A DNA stretch of 49,631 nt. Origin: CAIVAT01 sp964387205 (GTDB lineage: Bacteria > Bacteroidota > Bacteroidia > Bacteroidales > FEN-979). The notes under the pieces are model-generated. The model did not search any database. It was not told the DNA's origin and saw only the letters and a program-made list of their open reading frames with translations. How positions within the stretch are numbered: the first letter of the stretch is position 1; each line of letters opens with the position of its first letter. This document shows positions 1-9,404 of this stretch, piece by piece. Location of the stretch: positions 1 to 49,631 of the forward strand of contig CAYLVY010000009.1 of the NCBI GenBank assembly GCA_964387205.1, written 5' to 3'. Made by a program: the position numbers and the translations under genes.

Positions 1-2469
1 CTGATGCATACCCGGGGAAAAGGACTTTGTGTATGTTAATCGCGTGTTGGAGGGAAGATGACCGGAATAGGGCGAGGAGAGGGAAAACTCTGTCTGGTCG
101 GTTTCGGATGGGAAAACCAGGACAATTTCACCCTTCCATCCTTCCAATGCAGTTTTCTTTTCCTTGAGTTCAGCCAGCAGATGGCGGGTAGGTTCTGCAT
201 TCGGGTTGATCCACGCCACCACTGCACCCGGGGCCTTGAAAAGCGCCAGATGTTCCGCGTTCAATTTGCCCGGAATATCTCCCTTAGCGTTGAACTGCCT
301 GAGCAGGATCGTCTGTTGTACCGGTTGATTTGATGATACTTGAAAGAAAGTAAGGTGGACGTTGACATTTCCGGCCTCATTCCGGTTTCCGGTGATCAAT
401 AAAGCAGGACCGGCCGGTGCTTCCAGGGTACAGGGAAAAGATTGTACCAATGGACTCCCTTCAAAATCAAGAGTTTTGTAAAACCCTTTTTCCAGGGTGC
501 CCAGGGAAAAATGAATGGAATATTCAGGTTTTTTCGGATTGGCAGGGTCGTTGGTCAGGATTACCGTACCTTTTGCGGGCGGTGTGGCGGCGGCACCCTG
601 CAGTATCACCTCTTTCCATTCATTATTGTGCCAATACTGAGGCTTTTTCATGGCAGGATCGAGGCGGGAGGGAATTCCGAAACTCCGGCACAGGGCGACA
701 AAAAAGACATTCATGGAGTGGGGATCGGCGCTCCTGATTTCCTGCACCCCCAAAGGTGTGATGGGAGCGCGACTGTAATTTTCGTTACTGGGTTTGATGT
801 TATCCCTGATCCAGGAAGCCACCTTTTCAGGATCATGAATTGCAAAGGAAATGAACCCGGGCTCAAAAGCCTGGCGCAGTTTTTCCCGGCAAGGGCGGAG
901 CCATTCGTTATCTACTCTTGGATTGAGAAGGTAAGGATAATCGATCTCTTTTTTTCCGGTCGGCTGTACCTGCCTGAACCCGGTCAGGGCATCTTCCAAT
1001 ACCTCCGGGTTTACATCACGAAGGTCTTTCTCCGAAATATTCTGAAGTAACGGAAAGATGAGTGGCTTTGATGCAGGAGTTGTGGAGGTGATAAAACTGA
1101 TGATCTCCCGCCAGTTGCCTCTGCTTTTTTGCAAAAAGTGCCATAGTGTATCACCGCTGATACCCGCCAGCGCCGCCACCCTGTATGTTTTGGAAGAATC
1201 GATAAACGTGGCTTCATAGGCCGACCTGATTTTGTCATTCATTGCCAGCCGTGTCTGAAGTTTTGCCCTGGTGGCAGAATCAACCACAACTTCCACTTTC
1301 TCTTCAGATGGTGCGACCAGTTCGAAGAATGCGGAAAATGTACCGGGTGACCTTTCCTGGAGCGACAGATGTATGGTGTCCATCGATCTGACATCCAGTT
1401 TGCCAAACACCTGGAGATTGTCCTTGGCGGCGCGGAGCATCAGATCGCCATAACCGGTTGTGAACCTGATGGTTCCTTCGGGTGTCGTTGTTCCCCTGAA
1501 AAGGGGGTAAAACTCAGCATAGTTGTACAACTGGAACTCCACGGTGGCGCCTTCGACAGGTTTGCCGGCAGGATCGGTTATCATGGCGGTCACGGTTTTA
1601 ACCCTGGTATAATTGTGCAGGACATTGATCCGGGTAAAGAGTGTATCGCTGACCAGGATATCTTCCGGTCCCTGGTATTGGCCGAATACGGTGGTATTGA
1701 CCAGCATGGCCCTTTTAGCCGGCTGGGTGAACCATGCCATGTTCAGATCGGCATCCGGTTCGCAGGCGCCAATGAAATACCATTGACCATCAACCCAAAC
1801 CTCAACCCAGGCGTGGTTATCGTCGGTGTGGGCCCATCGCGGGGTATAGCATTGGCGCGCGGGAATGCCGGCCGCCCGCAGCGCTGCCGTGGTGAAGGTT
1901 GACTCCTCACCGCACCGGCCGAAAGCAGTTTTTACTGTTGCCAGCGGCGAACTGGTCCTGCCATCGGTACCTTTGTAGATGACTTTTTCGTGGCACCAGT
2001 GGTTGATCTCCAATACCGCCTCTTTCATGGAAAGGGACCTGATCCGGTCTTTCAGCTCATGGAAGAATATCCACCGGGAGGAGTCAAGGTTCTCATTGTT
2101 TATCCTCACGGGAAGTACAAAATGGCGGAAAAGAACTTCCGGTACATTTTTTCCCCAGTGAAAGGTGTCCCTGGCTGCAAAGGAAGCCCGGATGTTTTCC
2201 AGAAAAAATGCACCGTCATAATCTGCCAGGTCATTAAGGGAACTGTAAGCATAGAGGAACTGAAGCGCCTCCTTTTCCCGGTCGGTCAAACCGTCATTAA
2301 GCACGGAGAGCAACGGCTCCTGGCGTTGGTTCAGTAATGGCAGCCTTTGTTCGTATTGCTTTTCAACCTGGTGGCGGATGGTACGGTCAGAGATGAAATG
2401 GTCCCGATTACATCCGGAAAGGATGAGCGCTGAAATAAATATCCAGGCAATGAAGGTACGTATCGGCAT
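1..2469 (-). CDS. Transglutaminase-fold lipoprotein, C-terminus cut by window edge
   Basis: Open frame of 823 codons from ATG at 2469 to the left edge with no stop, so the C-terminus is missing. The N-terminus is a lipoprotein signal with lipobox LSGC (Cys20), so it should be anchored in the envelope. A transglutaminase-like domain spans about residues 140-245; the Cys-His-Asp triad is visible as GRCGEES (Cys186), DDNHAWVEV (His219) and CEPDAD (Asp239). A carboxypeptidase-regulatory-like beta domain follows (AMITDPAGKPVEGATVEF), and the visible end (around AWINPNAEPTRHLLAEL) resembles the C-terminal part of long Bacteroidota transglutaminase-like proteins. Such proteins may act as peptidases or amidases rather than cross-linkers; the substrate is unknown. 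It lies 47 bases downstream of the GH31 gene and is probably co-transcribed. Domain call firm, function uncertain. Confidence 0.85.
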   Translation of the reverse strand, partial: MPIRTFIAWIFISALILSGCNRDHFISDRTIRHQVEKQYEQRLPLLNQRQEPLLSVLNDGLTDREKEALQFLYAYSSLNDLADYDGAFFLENIRASFAARDTFHWGKNVPEVLFRHFVLPVRINNENLDSSRWIFFHELKDRIRSLSMKEAVLEINHWCHEKVIYKGTDGRTSSPLATVKTAFGRCGEESTFTTAALRAAGIPARQCYTPRWAHTDDNHAWVEVWVDGQWYFIGACEPDADLNMAWFTQPAKRAMLVNTTVFGQYQGPEDILVSDTLFTRINVLHNYTRVKTVTAMITDPAGKPVEGATVEFQLYNYAEFYPLFRGTTTPEGTIRFTTGYGDLMLRAAKDNLQVFGKLDVRSMDTIHLSLQERSPGTFSAFFELVAPSEEKVEVVVDSATRAKLQTRLAMNDKIRSAYEATFIDSSKTYRVAALAGISGDTLWHFLQKSRGNWREIISFITSTTPASKPLIFPLLQNISEKDLRDVNPEVLEDALTGFRQVQPTGKKEIDYPYLLNPRVDNEWLRPCREKLRQAFEPGFISFAIHDPEKVASWIRDNIKPSNENYSRAPITPLGVQEIRSADPHSMNVFFVALCRSFGIPSRLDPAMKKPQYWHNNEWKEVILQGAAATPPAKGTVILTNDPANPKKPEYSIHFSLGTLEKGFYKTLDFEGSPLVQSFPCTLEAPAGPALLITGNRNEAGNVNVHLTFFQVSSNQPVQQTILLRQFNAKGDIPGKLNAEHLALFKAPGAVVAWINPNAEPTRHLLAELKEKKTALEGWKGEIVLVFPSETDQTEFSLSSPYSGHLPSNTRLTYTKSFSPGMHQ

Positions 2470-2516
2470 ATAAAAAATGGATTTTGAATACAGAATAAAT
2501 TGAAATTTTTCAGAAC

Positions 2517-4841
2517 TCAGTATGTTATTTTCACAATGTCCATCCCCAGTGGAAACTCCAGGAACCGTGCAGTGGCTGTCTGCAATTTCAGTTGTTTTGG
2601 GGTACCATTGATTTCCAGGGTCATCAGCTCGCCAAAACCATGAAGTACAAGCCGGACGGATGAAAATTTCGAAGAGAAGTTCCCTTCCGGTTTTTCAAAC
2701 CTGATGAGTTTTTCCTGAGGCAGGAAGGAGATGGATCTCCGGATATATTGTTCATTCTGATACTGATAGGTGATCCCGTCATCTTCATAAAGTAAAAAAG
2801 AAGCAGGCTTGGTCCCGTTGTATATGTGAATTTCCAGCGCAGGAGATGGTTTTTCGCCGGTATGCTGGATGACCGACTGAAGGGGCAAAATTCCGGAAGC
2901 TTTTACAAAAACCGGCAGGTCGGTCAGGGGTGCGTCAACGATAACCTCCTGACTTCCTTCATAGAGTTGGTCGCTGGTGTAACGGTACCATTGTCCCTCA
3001 GGGAGGTACACCTTGGAGGCTGATTGGTCACAGGAAACCGGCGCCACAAGAAGTTGTTCCCCGAACATATATTGATTCTGGTAGAGGTACCAATACACTT
3101 TTTCATCGAACGTGTAATCCAGTGCCAGGCTTGCCGCGACAGGCCTGCCTGTTATGACCGATTGATAAAAAGCAGAATAAATATACGGAAGTAACCGGTA
3201 GCGATGGTTAATCATCTCCCGCACTTTCTGTTCCACATTCAGACCAAACGACCAGGGTTCTTTAGCTTTGGTATCCCAGGCCGAATGGTTACGGAAAAAA
3301 GGTGTATAGACCCCCAGCGACATCCACCGGGTGAAAAGCTGTTCGGAAGGATTGCCCATGAAGCCGCCGACATCCGGTCCGGTGAACGAAACACCGGAAA
3401 GGCCTAACCCGGTAACCATTCTGGCAGAGAGCAGCATATGTTCATCAGTAGCCTCGTTGTCGCCGGTCCACACAGCGGCATAGCGCTGAATTCCGGCATA
3501 GCCTGCCCGGGTCAGTCCGAAAGTGCGTTTACCATTCAGCAGTTTACGGGTGCCTTCGTAAGTGGCCCGGCTCATCAGCAGTCCATAAAGGTTATGGGCC
3601 TCCCGCATCGTGCCTTTTCTGCCATCGAAACCAAAGGTGATGATATCGGGGATACTTTGCCCCCAGGCGCTGGGTTCGTTCATGTCGTTCCAGAATCCTT
3701 CTACACCTGCTTCTGTAAGGCTGACAAACGAATCACCCCACCATTGTCTCGTTTTTTCTTCCGTGAAATCCGGGAAGTGACAACGGCCCGGCCATACGCT
3801 TCCGGTATAAAAACGGCCGTCGGGATAGGTAATGAAATGCTTTCCGGCAACACCTTCCCGGTAGGAGAAATAGTCGGGGTCGATCTTAATCCCCGGATCC
3901 ACAATGGTGGCTATATGGAATCCAAGCTGGTTCAGTTTACCGATCATCTGTCCAGGTTCCGGAAAATGCTGATGGTTCCATGTGAAGATCTTATATTGAT
4001 CCATATAGTCGATATCAAGATACATGACGTCGCACGGTATTTTCTTGTCCCTGAACTGGCTGGCAATGTGCATTACCTGAGATTCGGGGAAATAACTCCA
4101 NNNNNNNNNNGTGGAAGCACCAAAAACATAGTAGTTCATCTCTCCCGCTTCTGCTGAAAAACTGTAGAAATCTTCATCGGTGGAGGCTCCGAAATTGAAC
4201 CTGGTCCTGAAGGAATTGTCGAAAAAGATCCCATATGCCACATGGCCATGAACACCGATGAAAAATGGTATGGTTTGATAGAGCGGATCATGGTTCACGG
4301 CATAAGCCGGAACATCGGAGTTCCAGTTCTGGTAAGCATGGCCCCTTTTGTTCAGGGGCCCGGTTTTTTCGCCCAAACCCAGAAAACGCTCATCCGGATG
4401 AAGTTTTTTATATGAGGTGACCTGAGTCCCCTGCCATGAAACGGGAAGCAGGGGATGATCGGTTGTGAGTACCTCGCCGTTTTTATCCAGGACGGTGATG
4501 CGCATAGGGTTTTTATGGATCACGACCTGCATTTCCCCACTCTGCAGGACTGCAGAGTCACGACGATCGTCAAAGCCAGCAAATATTCCCGAAGGTTTAC
4601 CGGTAACGGCATAGGAGAGGTCTGTTTCCGGGGGCGATTTCGTGATCCGTATCCTGACAACGGTTGGTGAATACTGGTATATCCTGGCCTGACCTTCCGG
4701 GAAAGAGATGAGGTAATGATCCCGGGCGGCCGAGATGGATTTGACTTTTCCGGCAAAAACAGGCTGATCATTCATAGCATCAAGGGATTTCCCACCGGCA
4801 ATGGTGGTCAGGATCAGAACAAGTGAAAACAATCTATTCAT
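2517..4841 (-). CDS. GH31 family alpha-glucosidase, exported, with assembly gap
   Basis: Retaining alpha-glycosidase of family GH31, most likely an alpha-glucosidase cleaving terminal alpha-linked glucose. A cleavable signal peptide covers about residues 1-22. The N-terminal beta-sandwich (about 30-240) precedes the catalytic barrel. The nucleophile is Asp386 in FWNDMNEPSAWG and the acid/base is probably Asp461 in WTGDNEA. The C-terminal beta domains end in KITY. Ten Ns at 4101-4110 fall between VFGAS and WSYFPESQ, where GH31 proteins normally carry about 25-30 more residues leading into the barrel, so part of the protein is missing from the assembly although the frame happens to stay open. 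A TAnnTTTG motif lies just upstream. It follows the giant beta-helix gene by 54 bases and precedes the transglutaminase gene. Confidence 0.93.
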   Translation of the reverse strand: MNRLFSLVLILTTIAGGKSLDAMNDQPVFAGKVKSISAARDHYLISFPEGQARIYQYSPTVVRIRITKSPPETDLSYAVTGKPSGIFAGFDDRRDSAVLQSGEMQVVIHKNPMRITVLDKNGEVLTTDHPLLPVSWQGTQVTSYKKLHPDERFLGLGEKTGPLNKRGHAYQNWNSDVPAYAVNHDPLYQTIPFFIGVHGHVAYGIFFDNSFRTRFNFGASTDEDFYSFSAEAGEMNYYVFGASXXXXWSYFPESQVMHIASQFRDKKIPCDVMYLDIDYMDQYKIFTWNHQHFPEPGQMIGKLNQLGFHIATIVDPGIKIDPDYFSYREGVAGKHFITYPDGRFYTGSVWPGRCHFPDFTEEKTRQWWGDSFVSLTEAGVEGFWNDMNEPSAWGQSIPDIITFGFDGRKGTMREAHNLYGLLMSRATYEGTRKLLNGKRTFGLTRAGYAGIQRYAAVWTGDNEATDEHMLLSARMVTGLGLSGVSFTGPDVGGFMGNPSEQLFTRWMSLGVYTPFFRNHSAWDTKAKEPWSFGLNVEQKVREMINHRYRLLPYIYSAFYQSVITGRPVAASLALDYTFDEKVYWYLYQNQYMFGEQLLVAPVSCDQSASKVYLPEGQWYRYTSDQLYEGSQEVIVDAPLTDLPVFVKASGILPLQSVIQHTGEKPSPALEIHIYNGTKPASFLLYEDDGITYQYQNEQYIRRSISFLPQEKLIRFEKPEGNFSSKFSSVRLVLHGFGELMTLEINGTPKQLKLQTATARFLEFPLGMDIVKITY
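4101..4110. other. Assembly gap (10 N) in the GH31 gene
   Basis: Ten Ns interrupt the GH31 gene between VFGAS and WSYFPESQ. GH31 enzymes usually have around 25-30 residues more here, so the real gap is probably about 75-90 bases longer than shown. Confidence 0.85.
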
Positions 4842-4861
4842 CGGGCAGGGTTTAATTTTGC

Positions 4862-4869
4862 CAAAAGTA
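4862..4869 (-). promoter_or_regulatory. Candidate -7 promoter element for the GH31 gene
   Basis: TACTTTTG on the minus strand matches the Bacteroidetes -7 consensus TAnnTTTG, about 20 bases before the GH31 start codon at 4841. It allows GH31 and the transglutaminase gene to be transcribed apart from the giant gene upstream. No clear -33 TTG was found. Confidence 0.5.
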
Positions 4870-4895
4870 GAAAAAAAAGGAAAGATTGCAGGCTG

Positions 4896-7800
4896 TTATT
4901 CCTCTCGGTTGTTCAACCCGTTTTGTTGAAAATTTCTGAACAAACCGGAAGGCCGGATATAGAGGGTTCCCATGAGGGTAAGAGTTCCCGAAGGTAACAT
5001 CGTCAATACGGCACCATCAGCAATGGTCAGGTCATTGCAAATCTCTCCCGCTGCCGTAATCACGCAATTGTTCGGAGTCCCGGCGGGGATCAGTACATTT
5101 TCCGTTGGCCCGGGTTCACCGGCCGGGCTCCAGTTGCCGGATGTGTTCCAATCGCTGGAAATCAAACCGTTCCATGTTTTGTCGATGACGGAAGCCACTT
5201 CATGGCAGCCGATGGTCGGATTGACCGGATCCCGGGGGAGTCCGTCAATATCTGTTGTAACCTGGTCGAGGCCTGTTCCGGCGCCTGGCAGAGGTGAACC
5301 GGCAGCAGGGCTGAGGTTTTCGTTATTCGACGCATATAAGGGATTAAGGCTGATGGAATGGATATCCAGTCCGGTGGATGTTTGCCAGTCGGTCAGATTA
5401 TTCATGGTGGACAGATCCAAAATGCCGAGGGTACTGCCGGATGAATAGAGGTCATTATAATCGGAGGAAAAACGGGTGGTGTCATAATAATGGAAACAGT
5501 AATGGTTACCTCCGCTGGTGGCGGATCTGAAATTGGCCAGTGTATTGTTTTCCAGATCGAAATATGCAGTGCTCTCACGGTAAAGTGCGGCTGTTTCATT
5601 ATAAAAAGCATCGGGGATACGCCCGGAAGCTGTTTTCAGGCCTGAAACCGCGGCACCATCATTTATGCTTACAGAATTGTGATAAACCTGATAAAAGTCT
5701 TCCGAGCTGCTGTAATCGTATATGCCATAGATGGTCGGATCAGGTGCCATTCCGCCATCAAGAATGACAGAATTGTTAAAGACCTCATTCAAATAGCCGG
5801 CAGACAGGTTCAGGTATATACCGAAAATATTTGGAGTGAAATCTGAACTCAGACTGCTGCCCAGACCCATTATCCGGTTATTCCGGATGTGGCAGTTTTC
5901 GGCAAAAATTCCGGTAGCATAGGATTCACCATTAGTGGCAGTGAAGATTAGGTTGATGATCTGGTTTTGGTCGACGATGCTTGTCCCGCCTGGGTACTGG
6001 ATCCTGATTCCGTCAATCGCAGTATAAGTCCCGGCATTTCTGACTGTTTTGGATGTATCGGTATGCCCGATGATGTTTCCGGAAACCATCACCCAGGTTT
6101 CGTCAGCCATGATGCCGTAAAATTCGCCTGCCGAAGAAGATGATTGATGGATATTACAAATCGTATTGTTCAGGATGTAATTGGAAGAAAATCCGGCGAC
6201 CATGAATATTCCGTAAAAATTGTTGACACCCGTATTTTCCCATGGAGCTCCGCCACAAAGCGGGGCTTTGCCTCCGATATGGTTATGGCTGATGATGTTC
6301 CCAAACGACATCCATCCTGCGACAAAATGGATGCTTCGTTGTGTGGTGACTGGAGGTATGGTCAGGTAATTGAAAAAACTGTTGCCGGTGATCAGCCATT
6401 CGCCTCCGTTGCCGGTTGAACCTATATTTACACCTGTTGAGATGAAGTTATAAATGTTGTTGCCCCTGATCGTATTGTTTGAATTGGGATAGGAAGTACT
6501 TCCCTGGGATATGATGCCATACAGCGGTTTGTCTGTGCCGGAAGTAAGTTCGTGGATGTCGTTGTAGGCAATCAGGTTGAAAGAATTTCCGGGTGAAACA
6601 TTGGAAGTGCCGAATTGAATTCCTGCATAGCCTGATTCGATGTGGCAGTTCCGGATGGTGTTGTTTCTGGCACCATTGATAAATCGGAAAACAGCAGCGG
6701 AGGTGCTGGAATTCCGGAACCTTAAATAGCGTGATGTCGTATCGCCGTTTCCACCGTTGAAGATTGCTCTTTTGGCACCGTTGAGGGTGATCAGGCCGCT
6801 GCCGATATTGCCTGAAAGTATCCTTTCGGTAGTTCCGTCGGGAACGATGGTCAGCGTAAAATTGCCTGGACCATCTTCTGCCCATGAAGTTAACTCTAAT
6901 GTTCCGGGTTCGGAAATATCGGAGATGATCCTTGCTGTGAGGTTTCCGCTGAGAAGATTCTGATTGATGATATCGAACAATCCTCCTGTTCCGGTCAGGT
7001 TCGGATAATTTCCGCCCGCTCCGACAGTAACATCACCGTTCAGTCCGAGAAGGATACGATAATATGCCGGTGATGCTGGTTTTACACCGCAGGCAGGCGG
7101 ATTGGAGGTAAAGCCGGACGCGCCGTTCCCGGGTTGGGCGCTGACAAACGGTGGACTCTGGGTATCCTGAGCCGCAATAAAGTAATAAACGGTATCGCCG
7201 GTGACGACTCCTGAGCCAAAGGAAAACTGGTACTGACTTCCTCCAGTGGAAACAGAAGTCACGCTGTTCCATGTTCCGCCATTCACTTTCCAGTATAGAA
7301 GCGGTAAACCGGGTCCTGATACCGGCACCCCGGTGGAGTCGATGATGGTAGCCGTGAGGGTTCGGTTGGTTAAACTGCTGGTATTCGGTAGCGGAGTAAA
7401 GCTGATATCGGGGCCACGGAGATCAGCCGCTGTTTCATAAGCCCCCATTGTCGGAGCCGAGGGGTGGCGGCTGACCATTTCAAAATCGGTATCTATGCCT
7501 GCCACAGGGTTTCCGGTCCTGTATGCCGGAGAGGCAAGGTCTATATGCAAATCGGTATCACCGGCATAAAAGGGGTCACCGTCCGTTGAATGGGTATCCT
7601 GAAGGGAAATCGTCCGCCACTGGCCAATGGTGGTTGCCACGCTGTAGGCGCAAAAGCCAAGCCGCGCTTGGGTGCCCGTTGCATAATAGTCGTTATAATC
7701 GATCAGCGTAAACCCGCTTTGGACCATGTTGGAATATATCGCATGGGCATATGAGCTGGCAGCGGTGTTGACAAGCGAGTTGCGAAGGATATTGTTTTTG

Positions 7801-8417
7801 ATCCGGACATCCCCTTGTGCATTGATATAAAGGGCAGCGCTGACGTCGGTCGATGAAGCGTGGCTTAGTTCACCATACAGGTTGACCGAATTGTAGTAAA
7901 CCTCTACTCCGGTTCCGTTTTCGATCCTGATGCCCGCGATGCCGTAAGATGCCAGATTGGAGTTGCCAACGGCGATGATATCCGTTATGACATTGTTGAA
8001 GATTTTAACATTTGCTGTAGTATAACCCGGCGAGACCCCGATACCGGCCACCCGGGTTGTCGGGGAAGTGCCAATATAACGAACAGAATTGATCATATTT
8101 CCGCTTATGGTTGAATTTATAGACCCTGAGATCAGATAGATGCCAAGCATATCAGAAATCGTTCCCCTGAGGTTGAAGATGGTGTTCCCTGTTACCTGTA
8201 CTCCGGGACATTGTTGTACGAATATTCCATACCGGCTGATCTCTTCTCCAGGGGTAAGGGATCCAACCGAATCTCCTGAAATGACCATGTTGTCAAAAGT
8301 GCCGCTACTGATCCCAAAGGCATAAATGCCATGGAAAGATTTTTTTATGTTGCAATCGATAACCGGAAGATCCGATGGAAGCGCCCCCCAGGTAAACTCC
8401 GGCGGTATTGGAGCCAT
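4896..8417 (-). CDS. Giant beta-helix protein, C-terminal segment (after frameshift)
   Basis: This is the C-terminal part of the gene that begins at 12559. The frame is open to 8417, but the protein-like sequence starts near VIDCNIKKSFHGIYAFG; upstream the coding continues in another frame, so a frameshift lies near 8350-8375. The segment holds the end of one parallel beta-helix module (repeated NNxI, GIY and N-S-V strand patterns) to about 7440, an Ig/FN3-like domain at about 7430-7060, and a second beta-helix module from 7034 (DVTVGAGGNYPNLTGTGG) to about 5210. A short G8-like repeat (SSDWNTSGNWSPAGEPGPTE) follows and the protein stops abruptly at NNREE. No T9SS C-terminal sorting domain is visible. 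Beta-helix folds like these occur in polysaccharide lyases and adhesins, but no catalytic site could be assigned. Confidence 0.8.
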   Translation of the reverse strand: MAPIPPEFTWGALPSDLPVIDCNIKKSFHGIYAFGISSGTFDNMVISGDSVGSLTPGEEISRYGIFVQQCPGVQVTGNTIFNLRGTISDMLGIYLISGSINSTISGNMINSVRYIGTSPTTRVAGIGVSPGYTTANVKIFNNVITDIIAVGNSNLASYGIAGIRIENGTGVEVYYNSVNLYGELSHASSTDVSAALYINAQGDVRIKNNILRNSLVNTAASSYAHAIYSNMVQSGFTLIDYNDYYATGTQARLGFCAYSVATTIGQWRTISLQDTHSTDGDPFYAGDTDLHIDLASPAYRTGNPVAGIDTDFEMVSRHPSAPTMGAYETAADLRGPDISFTPLPNTSSLTNRTLTATIIDSTGVPVSGPGLPLLYWKVNGGTWNSVTSVSTGGSQYQFSFGSGVVTGDTVYYFIAAQDTQSPPFVSAQPGNGASGFTSNPPACGVKPASPAYYRILLGLNGDVTVGAGGNYPNLTGTGGLFDIINQNLLSGNLTARIISDISEPGTLELTSWAEDGPGNFTLTIVPDGTTERILSGNIGSGLITLNGAKRAIFNGGNGDTTSRYLRFRNSSTSAAVFRFINGARNNTIRNCHIESGYAGIQFGTSNVSPGNSFNLIAYNDIHELTSGTDKPLYGIISQGSTSYPNSNNTIRGNNIYNFISTGVNIGSTGNGGEWLITGNSFFNYLTIPPVTTQRSIHFVAGWMSFGNIISHNHIGGKAPLCGGAPWENTGVNNFYGIFMVAGFSSNYILNNTICNIHQSSSSAGEFYGIMADETWVMVSGNIIGHTDTSKTVRNAGTYTAIDGIRIQYPGGTSIVDQNQIINLIFTATNGESYATGIFAENCHIRNNRIMGLGSSLSSDFTPNIFGIYLNLSAGYLNEVFNNSVILDGGMAPDPTIYGIYDYSSSEDFYQVYHNSVSINDGAAVSGLKTASGRIPDAFYNETAALYRESTAYFDLENNTLANFRSATSGGNHYCFHYYDTTRFSSDYNDLYSSGSTLGILDLSTMNNLTDWQTSTGLDIHSISLNPLYASNNENLSPAAGSPLPGAGTGLDQVTTDIDGLPRDPVNPTIGCHEVASVIDKTWNGLISSDWNTSGNWSPAGEPGPTENVLIPAGTPNNCVITAAGEICNDLTIADGAVLTMLPSGTLTLMGTLYIRPSGLFRNFQQNGLNNREE
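5210..7034 (-). repeat. Second copy of internal beta-helix module in giant protein
   Basis: This module opens with DVTVGAGGNYPNLTGTGG, closely matching SVTVGNTGIYPNLTGSNG at 8844. Both copies then run through IISD..EPG, a W-E motif, an I..G..GLI.LN strand and IRNC, and close with a D-I-D...P..G..E motif. The two copies look like an internal duplication within one gene. Confidence 0.65.
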
Positions 8418-8844
8418 TATGGCCGTTGCTAAACCTGCAGTTGCGGATCGTGATATCAGTGCATCCCTGTCCGATGGCAGTTCCGGTCAGTTGTAACGGT
8501 GCAACAGGGCCGGTAATAGCCGTGTTGATCAGGGCCAGGTATTTGCCATCTCCCCCTGACCGCCCGTCGATGGTTACATTGGAAACATGGTTCAATCTGA
8601 TCAGTCCGCCTGCAAAAGATCCTGAAATGGTCCTGAGCACCGGTGCATCCGGCGATATGGTGATGTGGTAATCGCTTCCGCCGGCCTCATACCAGTTTGT
8701 CAGGGCATTGATCCCGGGCTCATCAAGGTCGGAAATGATAACCACCTCCAGGTTGTTTTTTAACCCTACCTCAGATATTTTCTTGAATAAACCATTCGAA
8801 CCGGTCAGGTTTGGATAGATACCTGTATTTCCTACGGTGACAGA
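7440..8844 (-). repeat. First copy of internal beta-helix module in giant protein
   Basis: It opens with SVTVGNTGIYPNLTGSNG and ends around SAPTMGAYE. It shares its order of motifs with the second copy at 5210-7034, separated by an Ig/FN3-like domain. The apparent frameshift lies inside this copy, so the second copy offers a guide to the correct frame. Confidence 0.65.
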
Positions 8845-9394
8845 ACCATAAAGGGCTGCCCTGATGGTACGGTTCCCGGAAGGTGCGATGACTGTCGGGA
8901 TATTAGCTATACCACGGAGGGTAACGGAATGACATTCGGCATCTACCACATTCAGATCATTAATACCTAACGCAATGTCATAGGCCAGCCAGAAATAATT
9001 GGTGCCTTCGCCGAGGATCTGTGTGCCGTTAATGGTGAACATACCGGAAGGATTCGCGTAAGCGGTACCAAATTGGGTTGCTGTACTGAAGGTTGAAGAA
9101 GACCCGGTAAAGAATACTTTAGCTGCCGCGATGTCAGCAGCCGTTGTTGAACCATAGGTGCTGAATGTGAAATTGCTGAGTACGGCGGGATCGAGGGTGC
9201 CTGATGTAACGATCTGGATGCCAATGATCACCTGATTGGTTGATCCCTCCAATACCTCACTAGTATTGGCCTGGGTAGTGGTGCTGCTGACATAATTCAT
9301 TCGCTTATCTCCGGTGCAGAAATACCCGGATGAACTCAAGGTACTGCTGATCAATTTATCCCCGGATGGAGGATTGATACTGACCAAACCGTAG
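8305..9394 (-). CDS. Giant beta-helix protein, middle segment (between gap and frameshift)
   Basis: This is the middle part of the gene starting at 12559. It emerges from the 10-N gap at 9404-9395 reading YGLVSINPPSGD. It carries a BNR_assoc_N-like domain (about 9300-8855; ANTSEVLEGSTNQVIIGIQI through NYFWLAYDIALG), a beta domain often attached to secreted Bacteroidota proteins, followed by the opening of the first beta-helix module from 8844. The frame stops at 8305, but after GASIGSSGY the sequence turns into non-protein-like residues while the neighbouring frame resumes with DCNIKKSFHG, so true coding leaves this frame near 8350-8375. One extra base or two missing bases would explain this. 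Because the defect is a simple indel in otherwise well-kept sequence, an assembly error is at least as likely as a real pseudogene. Confidence 0.78.
8350..8375 (-). other. Apparent frameshift inside the giant beta-helix gene
   Basis: Upstream of here the coding frame ends in VYLGGASIGSSG; downstream the protein-like frame begins VIDCNIKKSF, one base out of phase. A single extra base, or two missing bases, in roughly this interval would restore one continuous protein. Homopolymer runs flank the site (six G and seven A on the minus strand). Confidence 0.75.
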
Positions 9395-9404
9395 NNNNNN
9401 NNNN
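9395..9404. other. Assembly gap (10 N) in the giant gene
   Basis: Ten Ns separate frames reading GLAQSAT (before) and YGLVSINPPSGD (after). With exactly ten bases the two sides are out of frame; a true length divisible by three would join them. The N count is therefore a placeholder, not a measured length. Confidence 0.9.

Noticed and set aside
442..1050. Open plus-strand frame of about 200 codons
   Set aside because: It lies opposite the transglutaminase gene, whose frame has clear domains; the plus-strand translation has no recognisable family.
3438..4157. Plus-strand open frame of about 240 codons crossing the N gap
   Set aside because: It is antisense to the GH31 barrel, which holds catalytic motifs; the plus-strand product shows no family features.
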